From contig NZ_WOFH01000008.1 of the NCBI RefSeq assembly GCF_009733595.1, positions 62,001-126,000 of the forward strand: a stretch of 64,000 bases of DNA. The letters run 5' to 3'. The notes below the pieces were generated by a model that was not told the origin of the DNA, did no database searches, and worked only from the letters and a program-made list of their open reading frames with translations. Shown in pieces: positions 35,071 to 43,951 of this stretch; within the stretch, counting starts at the first letter, position 1, and every line of letters starts with the position of its first letter. Source of the DNA: Actinomadura litoris. GTDB lineage: Bacteria; Actinomycetota; Actinomycetes; Streptosporangiales; Streptosporangiaceae. A program made the position numbers and the translations under genes.

Positions 35071-38000
35071 CTAGTCGTCAGGACATTGCAGGGTGGTTTC
35101 GTCGTAGGTGCACGGCAACGACGGGTTACCGGACGAGGTGGCGATCTCTTGAAGGTTCACCAACTGAGAGACCCCATCCGTGTCGAGGGCGCCCTTGAAC
35201 ATCCATACGTCGTCGACCAGGCCGGAGAGGTACTCGCGGTTGGCGTGGTCGTCGGCGGTCTGGCCATCGGCGAACCGGCGGCCGATCTGCACCGGACCGG
35301 TCGCGTTGAAGCCGATCACACCGGTCTTGGCCGAACTGTTGGTGGCACTGGCGTCGACGGCACCGTTGACAAACAGCGTCATGGTGCCGGTGGCGGCGTC
35401 ATAGGTCAGCGCCAGGTGGTCGGGGCCGGAGTCGGTGCAGACGTTGCAGGGCTGCCCGTGGTAGGCCGTCGCGCGGACCGGGTTGTCTCCGTCGGCGGAC
35501 GGCATCTCGATCTCCCACTTGCCCAGGTACTCGTCAGCCGGATCGTCGCGGTCTGGATCCCATCCGGGGTTCTTGGTAGCGCGCGGGTTGAACCGGACGG
35601 TGAACGCGCTCTGCTCCGTCCCGGCGGCCGAGAACACGGTCATCGGGACGGTGGGTTTGGCCGCGTCAACCCAACCGGCGATTGTGAAACTGCCGTCGGT
35701 GCGCACCACCGGATCGGCCTGTGCCCACTCCCCGCCGCCGGTGCGCGCGCCGTCCAGAGCAAGGCATCGTCCGGTCAGTTGGACGCAGGTCTCGTCGTCG
35801 GTCTTGATCTCGGCGCCCCCCTGAAGGGTGAGGGCATGGCCGGCGCCCGAATCGTCGGGGACCGTGACGTCGGTGCCCGCGGGGCTGTTGAGCCGCCACC
35901 GCGCCTGGACGGTGGGCCGGTACCAGCCGGTCACGCTGGAAAGCGTCACGGCTCGGTCGAACACGCGCACGTCGTCGATCTCGCCGCTGAAGTACTCCCC
36001 CACGCTGCCCGCGGTCAAGGTGCGGCCCATGGCGAACTTGCCTCGACTGGTGGTCCAGGTGCTCATGTCCGCCACGGCGGGATTGCTCTGGGATTTGCCG
36101 TTGATGTACAGGGTGAGGTTCTTGGCGTTAGCGTCGTGGACGGCGACCAGGTGCACCCACTGGCCGACGCGGACCTGTTCGTCCGACAAGGCGGTGGCCA
36201 CGGTGGCGTCGGCGCCGTCCTTGGTGCGCACGACGGCGGCCCACTTGTTGGTCCAGTCGGCCTGCCCGCGAGTCCCACCCACGTATTTGAGCTGGAAGGC
36301 GGCCCCGCTCAGGCCGTCTTGGCTGAGGACGGTCTGGTAGCCCTCGTCCTTGGTGAGCTTGGCCCACACCGACACCGAGAAGCTCTTGGCCGGGTTGATC
36401 AGTGGCACGCCCATCTCGGCATAACCGAAGCTGCCCGGGTCGCTGTCGGAGTTGAGCACCAACGAGGTCGAACGGATTCGGGCGGGGTTGCCGGTGGTGT
36501 AGTCGGTGCCGACGAGCTTGGCGGTGTTGACGGAGGTGATTTTCCAGAGTTGGCGGTCGCTGCCGTCACATCCCCACTGGACGATGGTGGCGTTGTTGGC
36601 CGTGGAGGCGCCAAACACGTCGATGCAGCGGCCACTGCGCTTGGAAACCAGCTCGAAGCCATCGTCACGCTTCTTCTTCGTCCAAACCTGGTTGGTGGTG
36701 TCGTAGCAACCCCACTGCCACACCTGAGCACCATCACCGTCAGCGCCAACATCGGCACACTTGTTGCTGTTGACATTAACGAGTTTGTAGTCGTCCCCAC
36801 CCATCGGATCCAGTCGCCACCGCTGGCTCAATCCACCATCGCACTCGTACTGGACCGTCTTGCCCGTCGGCCCGTTCTCTGTGCTTTTGCCGTTGACATC
36901 GAAGCATTTGTCAGAATGGGCAGCGACGAGGCTGTAGGTGTTGTTAATCGAGGTTATCTTCCACAGTTGACGGTCGCTGCCGTCGCAAGTCCACTGGACG
37001 ATTGTGGCGTTATTTTCCGTTGACGCGCCGAGCACATCAACGCAACGGCCACTGCGTTTGGAGAGCAGTTCGAAGCCGTCGTCCCGCTTCTTCTTGGTCC
37101 AGATCTGATTGGTGGTGTCGTAGCAGCCCCACTGCCATACCTGAGCCCCGTCACCATCGGCACCGACATCCGCGCATTTGTTGCTGTTCATATTGACGAT
37201 CTTGTAATCGTCACCGCCCACCGGATCCAACCGCCACCGCTGACTCAACCCATCGTCGCAGTCGTACTGCACCGTCTTACCGGTCGGCCCGTTCTCCAGG
37301 CTGCGTCCATTGACGTCGAAGCATTTGCCGGATAGCGCCGACACGATCTGGAAGGTGTCACTACCGGTGATCTCATTGAGTAGGACATGGGAACCGGCAG
37401 GGTCGTCCAGTTTCCAGTGCGCCTCTTCAGCTGCCATGTTGCGGATACGGAACTGGTAGGTGGGGGCACTGCCTGGTCTTCCGGCCCGGTCGACCGCCCA
37501 CACGTCCATCTTCCAGTCGCCCTTGACGTCCGGGGTTTTGGAGAAGGTGCACTGTGTGGCCGTGCAGCCCGGCGACGGTGAGGCGCCCAGGTTCTTCCAC
37601 TGGATCGGTTCGGCGGCGCGGCCGGGCGGGGTGAACTGCACACCGAACTTGGACAATGGCTCGCTGTCGGCCGCCGCGGTGACGGTAAAGTCGCCGGGCT
37701 GGCCGACTCCGTCATGTTCGGCGCCGTCATTGGGGTACTTGGTGGAGGTGATGGTGGGCGGCTTGGGGTTGGCGTCGTCGTAGACGAACCAGCACTTGTG
37801 CCCTTGCCCGCCGGCGGTGGTGGCAACGTCGGTCCACACTCCGACGCCCTGCCAGTGCTGCCAGTTGTCGTCTTCCTGGTTGTCCTTGAAGTCGTGGCCG
37901 CGCACCATCCAAGCGATCGGGACGTTCTTGGGGATGCCGCGGGAGGTCGCCAGGCTGGACAGCGACTTGGTGAAGGTGGTGCCGGAATTTCCGCCGCCAG

Positions 38001-39753
38001 AGGTCAGCGGGGCGGAGTCCGGGCCGAGCCCGCCGGCACCGATCCGCCACTGGAAGTTCGCGCCATTGGCGTCGCCCCATCCGACGAGGAACTCGGCCTG
38101 GACGCGGTCGCTGCTCTGCGGGTCGGTGATCTTTGCGGACATGGTCGGCCAGACCCGCACATAGGGCTTGCTGGCGTCGTTGGCGCCGCACGGGTAGTAG
38201 CCGCCCTCGGCCTGCAGCTGCACGTTGGTCGGGGCCTTGGGCGGCAGGTTGTACAGCACGCGCAGGACCGCGTCGTTGTTGAACCGCTTCCAGTACTTGG
38301 TGGAACTCTCACTACCGGCCTTCAACCCCAGCCACAGCGTGCCACCGCCGTCCGCGGTCTTTTGCACCTCATCCTTCAGGCGCGCGTCCTGGAACACCAC
38401 GGTGTTGTTGGCGCAGCCGACACCCTCGTTGCCGTAGTTGAAGCTCTTCTCAGCGACCTTGCGCTGCCAGAACCCCGAGGCGTTCTGGGTGTTCCAACTC
38501 GTCGAGCCGCTGACCCCCTTGGTCCGCCACAACTCGGCCTCGGCGGGGGTGCAGTTGTAGGCACCGGTCTGGTACGGCTTGAACTCCACCGCGAGAACGT
38601 TGGTCTTCATCACCGCCGACGGCAGTGTGAACTTGTAGAACAGCCGCTTGGTAATGGTTCCGCCGCACTGCCCGCCCATGTAGGGGTCGCTGTCGGAGCA
38701 GTACCCCATCCCCTCGTCCTCCCAGGAGGAGTCGCTGTACTTGGTCGACACCATGACTGCGGCCGACTCCCCCGGTCCCTGCCAATCGGGATCGATGTAG
38801 ACCGGGAACTTGGTGGTCGTCCCAGTCAGCAGCGCCTGATCCGGGGTCAGCTTCAGCATTCCGCCGCTGACAGCGGTCTTCACCGCCGCCCGCTGCACTC
38901 CGTCCGCCGGGTCCTCGCTGGGCCCAGCCAACGATCGCTTGGACGCCGAAGAGGGGGATGGCGAAGGCGTCGCCCTGCTTGATGACTGGGTAGGCGTGGA
39001 CGGCGCGGCGCCGTCTCCGGCGGGCTGTCCAGAGGAGTCCCACATGTACGGCTCGGCGGCCCGGAAGACGGTTCCGCCGGCCGCCTCGTCGATGGCGGTC
39101 AGGCCACCGGCTCCGTCGCCCTGCACCTTCAGACGGTCAGCTGTCAGCTTGAGCTGCAGTTCCTTCAGCTCGGGCCGCTGGGCGGCCGCGGCGGTCTTCA
39201 CCACCAGGACATGGCGAAACCCGTCCCCGACGGCCCGGAGCACCAGGTCAACATCGGGCAACACGTTTTGATAAGTCGCCGTATCACCATCGACGACCGG
39301 GATCGGCAGGCGTCCATAAGGCCATGTCAAGGCCAGTTCTCGACCTGCGCGGGTCATCCGCGCGAACGGGCCGTCCCCGCCTCCCGAGAATGCCAGGCCC
39401 ACCGTGGTCGCTCCCGGCACCAATTCCCCGTTACTGCGACGGGTCAGCTTGGTGTCGACCGGCACCCACTTGCCGCCCCGCCGCGTGCGGACAGGGCGGG
39501 AACTCATCGTGGCCTCAAGTTCGCCATCGGGCAACGCGCGCACTTCTCGCTGGGCCCCGGTCAGCGAGGACACCACGACCGGCTTGTCCCACTTCTTCGC
39601 GGCGGCTACGGCCTCGTCCTGAGACACCATCGACTCGGGAGCCTCGCCCGCCCGCGCCATCGGCACCGAACCGAACGCCCTGACCTGCAACAACGCCAAC
39701 GCCAGCAGGACGGCCAACGCACTCGCGCATAGCCGAAAACGTGCCGAGAACAT
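35071..39753 (-). CDS. secreted LamG-domain protein with inserted tandem ricin-type lectins
   Basis: About 1560 residues from the ATG at 39753 (AAGGG eight bases upstream; an ATG at 39822 lacks a site). The signal peptide is RLCASALAVLLALALLQVRA. A long N-terminal beta region follows, with a Ser/Pro linker (TPTQSSSRATPSPSPSS) and a DNRLRE-like stretch. A LamG domain starts at EAHWKLDDPAGSHVL, but after about 25 residues it is interrupted by two ricin B lectin repeats (about 795-1073) with QxW motifs such as DRQLWKI. It then resumes at SFSVSVWAKLTKDEGYQTV. A second LamG domain ends the protein. LamG proteins commonly precede Rhs genes in actinomycetes and may help display or bind target surfaces. 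Confidence 0.9.
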   Translation of the reverse strand: MFSARFRLCASALAVLLALALLQVRAFGSVPMARAGEAPESMVSQDEAVAAAKKWDKPVVVSSLTGAQREVRALPDGELEATMSSRPVRTRRGGKWVPVDTKLTRRSNGELVPGATTVGLAFSGGGDGPFARMTRAGRELALTWPYGRLPIPVVDGDTATYQNVLPDVDLVLRAVGDGFRHVLVVKTAAAAQRPELKELQLKLTADRLKVQGDGAGGLTAIDEAAGGTVFRAAEPYMWDSSGQPAGDGAAPSTPTQSSSRATPSPSPSSASKRSLAGPSEDPADGVQRAAVKTAVSGGMLKLTPDQALLTGTTTKFPVYIDPDWQGPGESAAVMVSTKYSDSSWEDEGMGYCSDSDPYMGGQCGGTITKRLFYKFTLPSAVMKTNVLAVEFKPYQTGAYNCTPAEAELWRTKGVSGSTSWNTQNASGFWQRKVAEKSFNYGNEGVGCANNTVVFQDARLKDEVQKTADGGGTLWLGLKAGSESSTKYWKRFNNDAVLRVLYNLPPKAPTNVQLQAEGGYYPCGANDASKPYVRVWPTMSAKITDPQSSDRVQAEFLVGWGDANGANFQWRIGAGGLGPDSAPLTSGGGNSGTTFTKSLSSLATSRGIPKNVPIAWMVRGHDFKDNQEDDNWQHWQGVGVWTDVATTAGGQGHKCWFVYDDANPKPPTITSTKYPNDGAEHDGVGQPGDFTVTAAADSEPLSKFGVQFTPPGRAAEPIQWKNLGASPSPGCTATQCTFSKTPDVKGDWKMDVWAVDRAGRPGSAPTYQFRIRNMAAEEAHWKLDDPAGSHVLLNEITGSDTFQIVSALSGKCFDVNGRSLENGPTGKTVQYDCDDGLSQRWRLDPVGGDDYKIVNMNSNKCADVGADGDGAQVWQWGCYDTTNQIWTKKKRDDGFELLSKRSGRCVDVLGASTENNATIVQWTCDGSDRQLWKITSINNTYSLVAAHSDKCFDVNGKSTENGPTGKTVQYECDGGLSQRWRLDPMGGDDYKLVNVNSNKCADVGADGDGAQVWQWGCYDTTNQVWTKKKRDDGFELVSKRSGRCIDVFGASTANNATIVQWGCDGSDRQLWKITSVNTAKLVGTDYTTGNPARIRSTSLVLNSDSDPGSFGYAEMGVPLINPAKSFSVSVWAKLTKDEGYQTVLSQDGLSGAAFQLKYVGGTRGQADWTNKWAAVVRTKDGADATVATALSDEQVRVGQWVHLVAVHDANAKNLTLYINGKSQSNPAVADMSTWTTSRGKFAMGRTLTAGSVGEYFSGEIDDVRVFDRAVTLSSVTGWYRPTVQARWRLNSPAGTDVTVPDDSGAGHALTLQGGAEIKTDDETCVQLTGRCLALDGARTGGGEWAQADPVVRTDGSFTIAGWVDAAKPTVPMTVFSAAGTEQSAFTVRFNPRATKNPGWDPDRDDPADEYLGKWEIEMPSADGDNPVRATAYHGQPCNVCTDSGPDHLALTYDAATGTMTLFVNGAVDASATNSSAKTGVIGFNATGPVQIGRRFADGQTADDHANREYLSGLVDDVWMFKGALDTDGVSQLVNLQEIATSSGNPSLPCTYDETTLQCPDD
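36534..37367 (-). repeat. tandem 417-bp duplication encoding two ricin B lectin units
   Basis: Two adjacent copies with a period of 417 bp (139 codons). For example, the codons for DRQLWKITS lie near 36544 and again near 36961. Protein identity is very high (GPTGKTVQY, QVWQWGCYDTTNQ and GFELxSKRSGRC in both), but the DNA has many silent differences, so the duplication is not very recent. Confidence 0.85.
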
Positions 39754-39894
39754 ATATCTGCCCTTACGGGCACTGTCAAGGCCAAGATGAGAACTAAGGC
39801 CCACACGTGCCCCCAAGGACATAAGGCTGCCATAAAGTCGCCTTAACCTAACCCGGCGGATGATCTACGGGAAGAGATGCCAGTCAAAGTCGTT

Positions 39895-39910
39895 TGTGAT
39901 TCAGATCACA
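39895..39910. promoter_or_regulatory. Crp/Fnr-type palindrome upstream of the LamG-Rhs operon
   Basis: TGTGATTCAGATCACA is a perfect match to the TGTGA-N6-TCACA consensus of cAMP-receptor-type proteins. It is 142 bp upstream of the LamG start, and a second perfect palindrome, GCTCTCGAGAGC, is at 39923-39934. The gap from 39754 to 40272 holds no gene, so this is the promoter region of the toxin operon, which then appears to be under Crp-type and possibly further control. Confidence 0.65.
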
Positions 39911-40272
39911 GTAGTAATGAGTGCTCTCGAGAGCCTTGTCGAGCGTCCTATCCCCGCTCTCCATAACAGTCACTTCGAGCGATCAAGATGGTGCCGAGAG
40001 TGGCGGCTACAGCACGCTCACCCGAAGGAGACTTCACAACTCCGCTGGGGTCGCGACGACACAGCCACCCGGCCGCGGCCGCTGCCTCAGCGACTCGCCG
40101 GGCAGGGTCACCTGATGACCGGCAGCCAACCCGGATTGGAAAGCGAGGAACCTGCGGCCGCCACATTCGACCGGTTCAAGCGAGACAGGAACTCCTCGGC
40201 GTCGCAACCTCACTTCCTTCCGCTCGTGACTTCGCGGTCAGGCCGACGCGAGAGCTGCTGGGGTAGTGATGG

Positions 40273-40497
40273 TCATTGAGTCATCTGGCGGGCGACTTCC
40301 AGGTGGGGGTTGGGCGTGGTGGCGGCGACATAGAGCCTGCGGCTCTTTCCGCGGATGGCGCAGTGCCACCAGCCGGACGCCGGGTCGTCGGTGAAGGCAG
40401 CACCGACGATCGCGCGAGTGGTGGTGTCCGCGACGATGAAGCTCTCTTCATCACCGATGAGCTCGTACTCCTTGTTGATCCTGTGGCTGGTGTCCAT
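40273..40497 (-). CDS. small conserved-looking protein, unknown function
   Basis: 74 residues from the ATG at 40497, preceded by AAAGG nine bases upstream. The sequence is a compact mixed alpha/beta protein with ESFIVADTTTRAIVGAAF, SGWWHCAIRGKSRRLYVA. There is no signal peptide, membrane helix or recognised family. It precedes the LamG operon on the same strand but is separated by the 519-bp regulatory gap. The 460 bp upstream (40498-40957) contain nothing recognisable. Confidence 0.6.
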   Translation of the reverse strand: MDTSHRINKEYELIGDEESFIVADTTTRAIVGAAFTDDPASGWWHCAIRGKSRRLYVAATTPNPHLEVARQMTQ

Positions 40498-40957
40498 CAA
40501 GCCGGACCTTTCGAGGCTGGTAAGCCAGAGCGTCGTCCGGGGATTGAGCACGAGAGCGTCTTTCGAGTAGCTGGGCGCAACGGCGGGTTTCTCGACCCGA
40601 CTTGCTTCCCATGCGGATCGGTGTGGCGCGCCTCAGACCTCGGCGCCAGCTGCATAACCGGGGGCACGGCGATGAAAGGCGGTCGCCGTTGCACCGTGCG
40701 TAGAGGAGGGCATGGCGGCACCAGACCACGGGGGCGACAGCCTGATACCGCCATGCCCGCTCGCGGGGGGATTCACAGCGCGGCCGAGGCAACGCATGGT
40801 TGCCGTCGGCCGCGCCGCAGCCCTCCCCAGGCGGGGCCACTTGAGCTCCGCCCTTCCGCGCCCGCTCGCGGCCACACCATCCCGGGGGGGCCGGACCGGC
40901 AGTGGGGCAGGGGAGGTGGGGACGATGCGAGAGCGAAAGCTCCCCAGCCGGTCCGCT

Positions 40958-41287
40958 TCAGCGTCGTCCCCGGCTTGTGAAAGATCGACATCGGCCGGCC
41001 TCGGAGAGCAACTGCTGTACCCGGAGGGCCAGCGCAGCCTCGGTGTCGGCCTCGACCAGCCGAACGCCGTACTCCGCCCACGGCCACGGCAGCATGGCGA
41101 ACCAGTGCCGGGTGGCGTTGCCGTACCAGTGCATGATGCCTACCGGTATCTGGAGCGCTGGCTGTGCGCGTGCCGCCAGGATTGGCGCCCCAGGTGCGTC
41201 CATGGGGAGCGGGGGCCTGGAGGTGTTCGGCTGTGCTACCACCGATGCTCCGCCTGCACCCTCGGGAACGTTCGCCCAGGTCACCAT
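40958..41287 (-). CDS. small protein of regulator-linked mini-operon, unknown function
   Basis: 109 residues, with GGAGAG six bases before the ATG at 41287. The N-terminal half is low in complexity. The C-terminal half has IMHWYGNATRHWFAMLPWPW and YGVRLVEADTEAALALRVQQL, a W-rich beta-then-helix pattern that I have seen in short proteins encoded beside XRE-type regulators in actinomycetes. It overlaps the preceding gene's stop by 7 bp, and all three small genes here run away from the XRE/TPR regulator. Its function is unknown. Confidence 0.65.
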   Translation of the reverse strand: MVTWANVPEGAGGASVVAQPNTSRPPLPMDAPGAPILAARAQPALQIPVGIMHWYGNATRHWFAMLPWPWAEYGVRLVEADTEAALALRVQQLLSEAGRCRSFTSRGRR

Positions 41288-41550
41288 GATTGCTCTCCGG
41301 ACTCAGCAGTAGGTGCGCGATTCGTCGTGGACGCGGCGGCACGTCCCCGGGGGTAGGACGTGCCGCCGCGCCGCTGAAGAGCCGCCCGCCCGGTGATGCC
41401 GGCCACCGGGCGGGCGGCGGGCACGGCCCCTGGATGCGTCCGTGCCGGTGGTGCGGCCTCGCCTGCGGCGATCCCTGCGCCGGGCGTCCGGCCGCACATT
41501 GGGGTGGGCGCGGCGGTCGATGCCGCGCGCATCCGCCGCGCCCACGTCAT
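41281..41550 (-). CDS. small basic, Ala/Pro/Arg-rich protein, uncertain
   Basis: 89 residues, start TWARRMRAAS. The amino-acid mix is that of high-GC DNA and no domain is visible. The case for it being real is its position: its ATG overlaps the upstream stop by four bases (ATGA, 41547-41550), and its end overlaps the next start by seven. That forms an unbroken translational chain from 41663 to 40958. Only a weak AGGA ribosome site is seen. Confidence 0.45.
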   Translation of the reverse strand: MTWARRMRAASTAAPTPMCGRTPGAGIAAGEAAPPARTHPGAVPAARPVAGITGRAALQRRGGTSYPRGRAAASTTNRAPTAESGEQSW

Positions 41551-41663
41551 GAGAGGCGTCCTGTGGGCTGGCCTTCGATCAGGCCATGGGGAAGCGCGGA
41601 CATCAGCGTGGCCAAGAGCGCGTAGGTGCGTGAGCGCTCGGTGCTGTCGAAATCGTCTGTCAT
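41547..41663 (-). CDS. 38-residue leader-like small protein
   Basis: The 38-residue peptide begins TDDFDSTERSRTYALLATLM and ends in PTGRLS. A strong AGGGGG lies six bases before the ATG at 41663. Too short for most gene finders. It is first in a three-gene overlapping chain and is divergent from the XRE/TPR regulator at 41840. It may be a regulatory or coupled small protein; no homologue is recognised. Confidence 0.5.
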   Translation of the reverse strand: MTDDFDSTERSRTYALLATLMSALPHGLIEGQPTGRLS

Positions 41664-41839
41664 GCCCGACCCCCTGCTGCGATACGCAGTGGTGTTCCGG
41701 TCACAGAAAGTGAAGCGTTGACAGGTGCCGCAGGTCAGCGCCAATGAGCGGATGACCCCGGACAACACCGGATGACCTGCGGATGGCGCTCGCCTCCCCG
41801 ACCCCGATGGGGCACCCTGGGACAGCGGAGGTGGTGCCG

Positions 41840-43099
41840 ATGACCGCTGAGGAGGTTCCGCTTTGGAGCCGACGCCTGAGGACCGCACGCGAGGCGAAGG
41901 GCTGGGACATCCCCGAGGCGGGCGAGTACCTCTGGCGCGGACTCGGCAAGAGCGTCCGGCGCGACAGCGCCCGCCGGATGATCGACAACTGGGAACGCGG
42001 CAGGCACAGACCGCGTGGCCGCAACCTCCGCACGATGTGCCAACTACTGAGCCTGGATCCGGGCAGCCTCTTCGATGACGAAGACACCCGGGCGTGTGCG
42101 TCGTCAGAAGACGAAGCCGCGCATCTCCTCATCACCTTGAAGGCCGAGGCGCTCGACCTGGCGACCTGGGCAGAACGGACCAATGTGGGCGACACCACCG
42201 TCAGCTACCTCGCCGCAGCCACCCAACGCCTCGCCCGGGACTACCTGTCGAAGGCGCCGGCTCCGATCCTCGCCGAGGCCGCAGAGTTGTACCGGCGCAC
42301 CGCCGACCTCCTACGCGGTGGCCGACAACACCTCCGCCAGTCCCGCGATCTGCACATCATCGCCGGGCAACTGCTGGCCTTCCTGTCATGGGCGTCCTCA
42401 GACCTCGGGGAACCCTCCGCCGCCGAGGCGTACGCCTCTGTCGGATGGGTGATGGCGGAGCAGGCCGACCATGACGCGCTCCGCGCGATGGTGCTCACCG
42501 CACAGTCCAAGAACGCGTTCTGGGAAGGCCGCTACCGCCAGGCCGCCGAACTGGCGCGCCAGGGCCAGCAGTACGCACCCTCCACCGAGGCCAAGGTCCT
42601 GCTCGCCTGCCAGGAAGGCGACGCTCACCAGGCACTCGGCGACCTCGGACGAGCGCAGGAGTCGCAACGCAGAGCCCAAACAGCACGCGAGGCCATCACT
42701 GCCGAGACAGAGGTGGGCGGACTGTGGGCCTGCGGCCGAGCCCGGCAAGCCAACTATGCGGTGGGAGTCCACCTGCGGGCGCGAGACACCACCAGCGCCC
42801 TCGCCAGCGTCGCCGAGGCCCACCAGGCATACGCCGCCGGTGAGCTGTGGGCCTACGGGACATGGGCGCAGATATGCCTGGGCGCCGCAACCGCCTACGT
42901 CTTCAAGGGCGAACTCGACCATGCGCTCGAAGAACTGACACGCCTTGCCACGCTGGTCAACCGGCTCGGCGAGGTCGACCAGCACCTCGCCCACCGCAGA
43001 TTCCACGGCAGCCGCGCCGCTCTGACCCTGCGTCAGCAGATCACCGAATACCAAGCGGACGCGCTCACAACCAAGGCGATCACCACGGGAGACCAATGA
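41840..43099 (+). CDS. XRE-family regulator with TPR-like C-terminal region
   Basis: 419 residues from the ATG at 41840, where GGAGG is eight bases upstream. The N-terminal helix-turn-helix spans about 8-75 (LWSRRLRTAREAKGWDIPEA, RRMIDNWERGRHRP, RTMCQLLSLDPGSLF). The rest (about 120-400) is helical TPR-like repeats (RRTADLLRGG, SWASSDLGEPSAAEAYASVG, ELARQGQQYAPSTEAK). Proteins of this design are common next to small or signalling genes in actinomycetes and may bind peptides. Its stop overlaps the next ATG (43096-43099), so it is co-translated with a 2H phosphoesterase. It is divergent from the small-gene chain. Confidence 0.88.
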   Translation: MTAEEVPLWSRRLRTAREAKGWDIPEAGEYLWRGLGKSVRRDSARRMIDNWERGRHRPRGRNLRTMCQLLSLDPGSLFDDEDTRACASSEDEAAHLLITLKAEALDLATWAERTNVGDTTVSYLAAATQRLARDYLSKAPAPILAEAAELYRRTADLLRGGRQHLRQSRDLHIIAGQLLAFLSWASSDLGEPSAAEAYASVGWVMAEQADHDALRAMVLTAQSKNAFWEGRYRQAAELARQGQQYAPSTEAKVLLACQEGDAHQALGDLGRAQESQRRAQTAREAITAETEVGGLWACGRARQANYAVGVHLRARDTTSALASVAEAHQAYAAGELWAYGTWAQICLGAATAYVFKGELDHALEELTRLATLVNRLGEVDQHLAHRRFHGSRAALTLRQQITEYQADALTTKAITTGDQ

Positions 43100-43713
43100 C
43101 CTCCGCATCCGAGAGCATGCGCGACCACTGGTGGTGGCGGCCCGGCTGGAGGATCGGCCGCCGCATGTACACCTGGCACTTCACCTTCGACGACCAGCAC
43201 GAACTGCACCAACTCGTCCTCGCCTACCAGAAGCGCCTGGCGCACCTACCTGGCCTCGACCCGATCCCGCTGCAATGGCTGCACCTCACCACCCAAGGCC
43301 TGGCATTCGTCGACGAAATCCCCACCGAAACAGTCGACGCCGTGGTCTCCGCCACACGCACCCGCCTCGCAGACATCCCACCCGCGTCGGTGACCGCCGG
43401 ACCGGCCATCGTCGACCCCGAGGTCGTACGCCTACGCATCACACCGATCGACACACTGATCCCCATCCGCGCGGCGATCCGCGCCGCCATCACCGACATC
43501 GTCGGCAACGTCAACGAACCCGAAGAGTGGAACCCACACATCAGCATCGCCTACAGCAACACCCAAGGTGCAATGGCACCGATCACTGCCGCCCTCACCA
43601 AAGAACTACCGCCCGCCCACGCGGAGATCAACTCGGTACAGCTCATCATCCTGGGACGCGACGAACACCGCTACACATGGGACACTCAGGCCACCCTCCC
43701 CCTAACCGGCTGA
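43096..43713 (+). CDS. 2H phosphoesterase superfamily protein (2'-5' RNA ligase / LigT-like)
   Basis: 205 residues with the two signature motifs of the superfamily: HLTT at residues 63-66 (WLHLTTQGLAFVDE) and HISI at 148-151 (WNPHISIAYSN). These two HxTx-type motifs hydrolyse 2',3'- or 2'-5' phosphodiester bonds in RNA or cyclic nucleotides. The N-terminal YTWHFTFDD may be part of the same fold. It starts within the stop of the XRE regulator gene. Roles for relatives include tRNA-fragment processing and degradation of signalling nucleotides, so it could modulate a nucleotide signal or defend against nuclease toxins; unproven here. Confidence 0.87.
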   Translation: MTSASESMRDHWWWRPGWRIGRRMYTWHFTFDDQHELHQLVLAYQKRLAHLPGLDPIPLQWLHLTTQGLAFVDEIPTETVDAVVSATRTRLADIPPASVTAGPAIVDPEVVRLRITPIDTLIPIRAAIRAAITDIVGNVNEPEEWNPHISIAYSNTQGAMAPITAALTKELPPAHAEINSVQLIILGRDEHRYTWDTQATLPLTG

Positions 43714-43951
43714 CACCCGCCAGCACGGATGACGAGGTCGCGCGCGCTCTCCGCTTGCTGAGACGCCCGGACGGGCCCTCCTCTTGGCCAGCGATCCGCC
43801 CGTGTGATGAACCCTTGTTCAGTCCATGGGCCCCGTCCGCGACGCGGCGGACGGTCGTCCGCAAAAACAGCGCGAACCGTCCGCGCCGACAGATGCCGTC
43901 CAGACAATGGACGGCTAGCGTCCTACGCGCCCCATCAGCACCGAAGCCTGG

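Noticed and set aside
36534..37367. Regular repeats that might suggest a CRISPR array
   Set aside because: The period is 417 bp, coding, and encodes ricin lectins. No short direct repeats with unique spacers were seen anywhere in the window.
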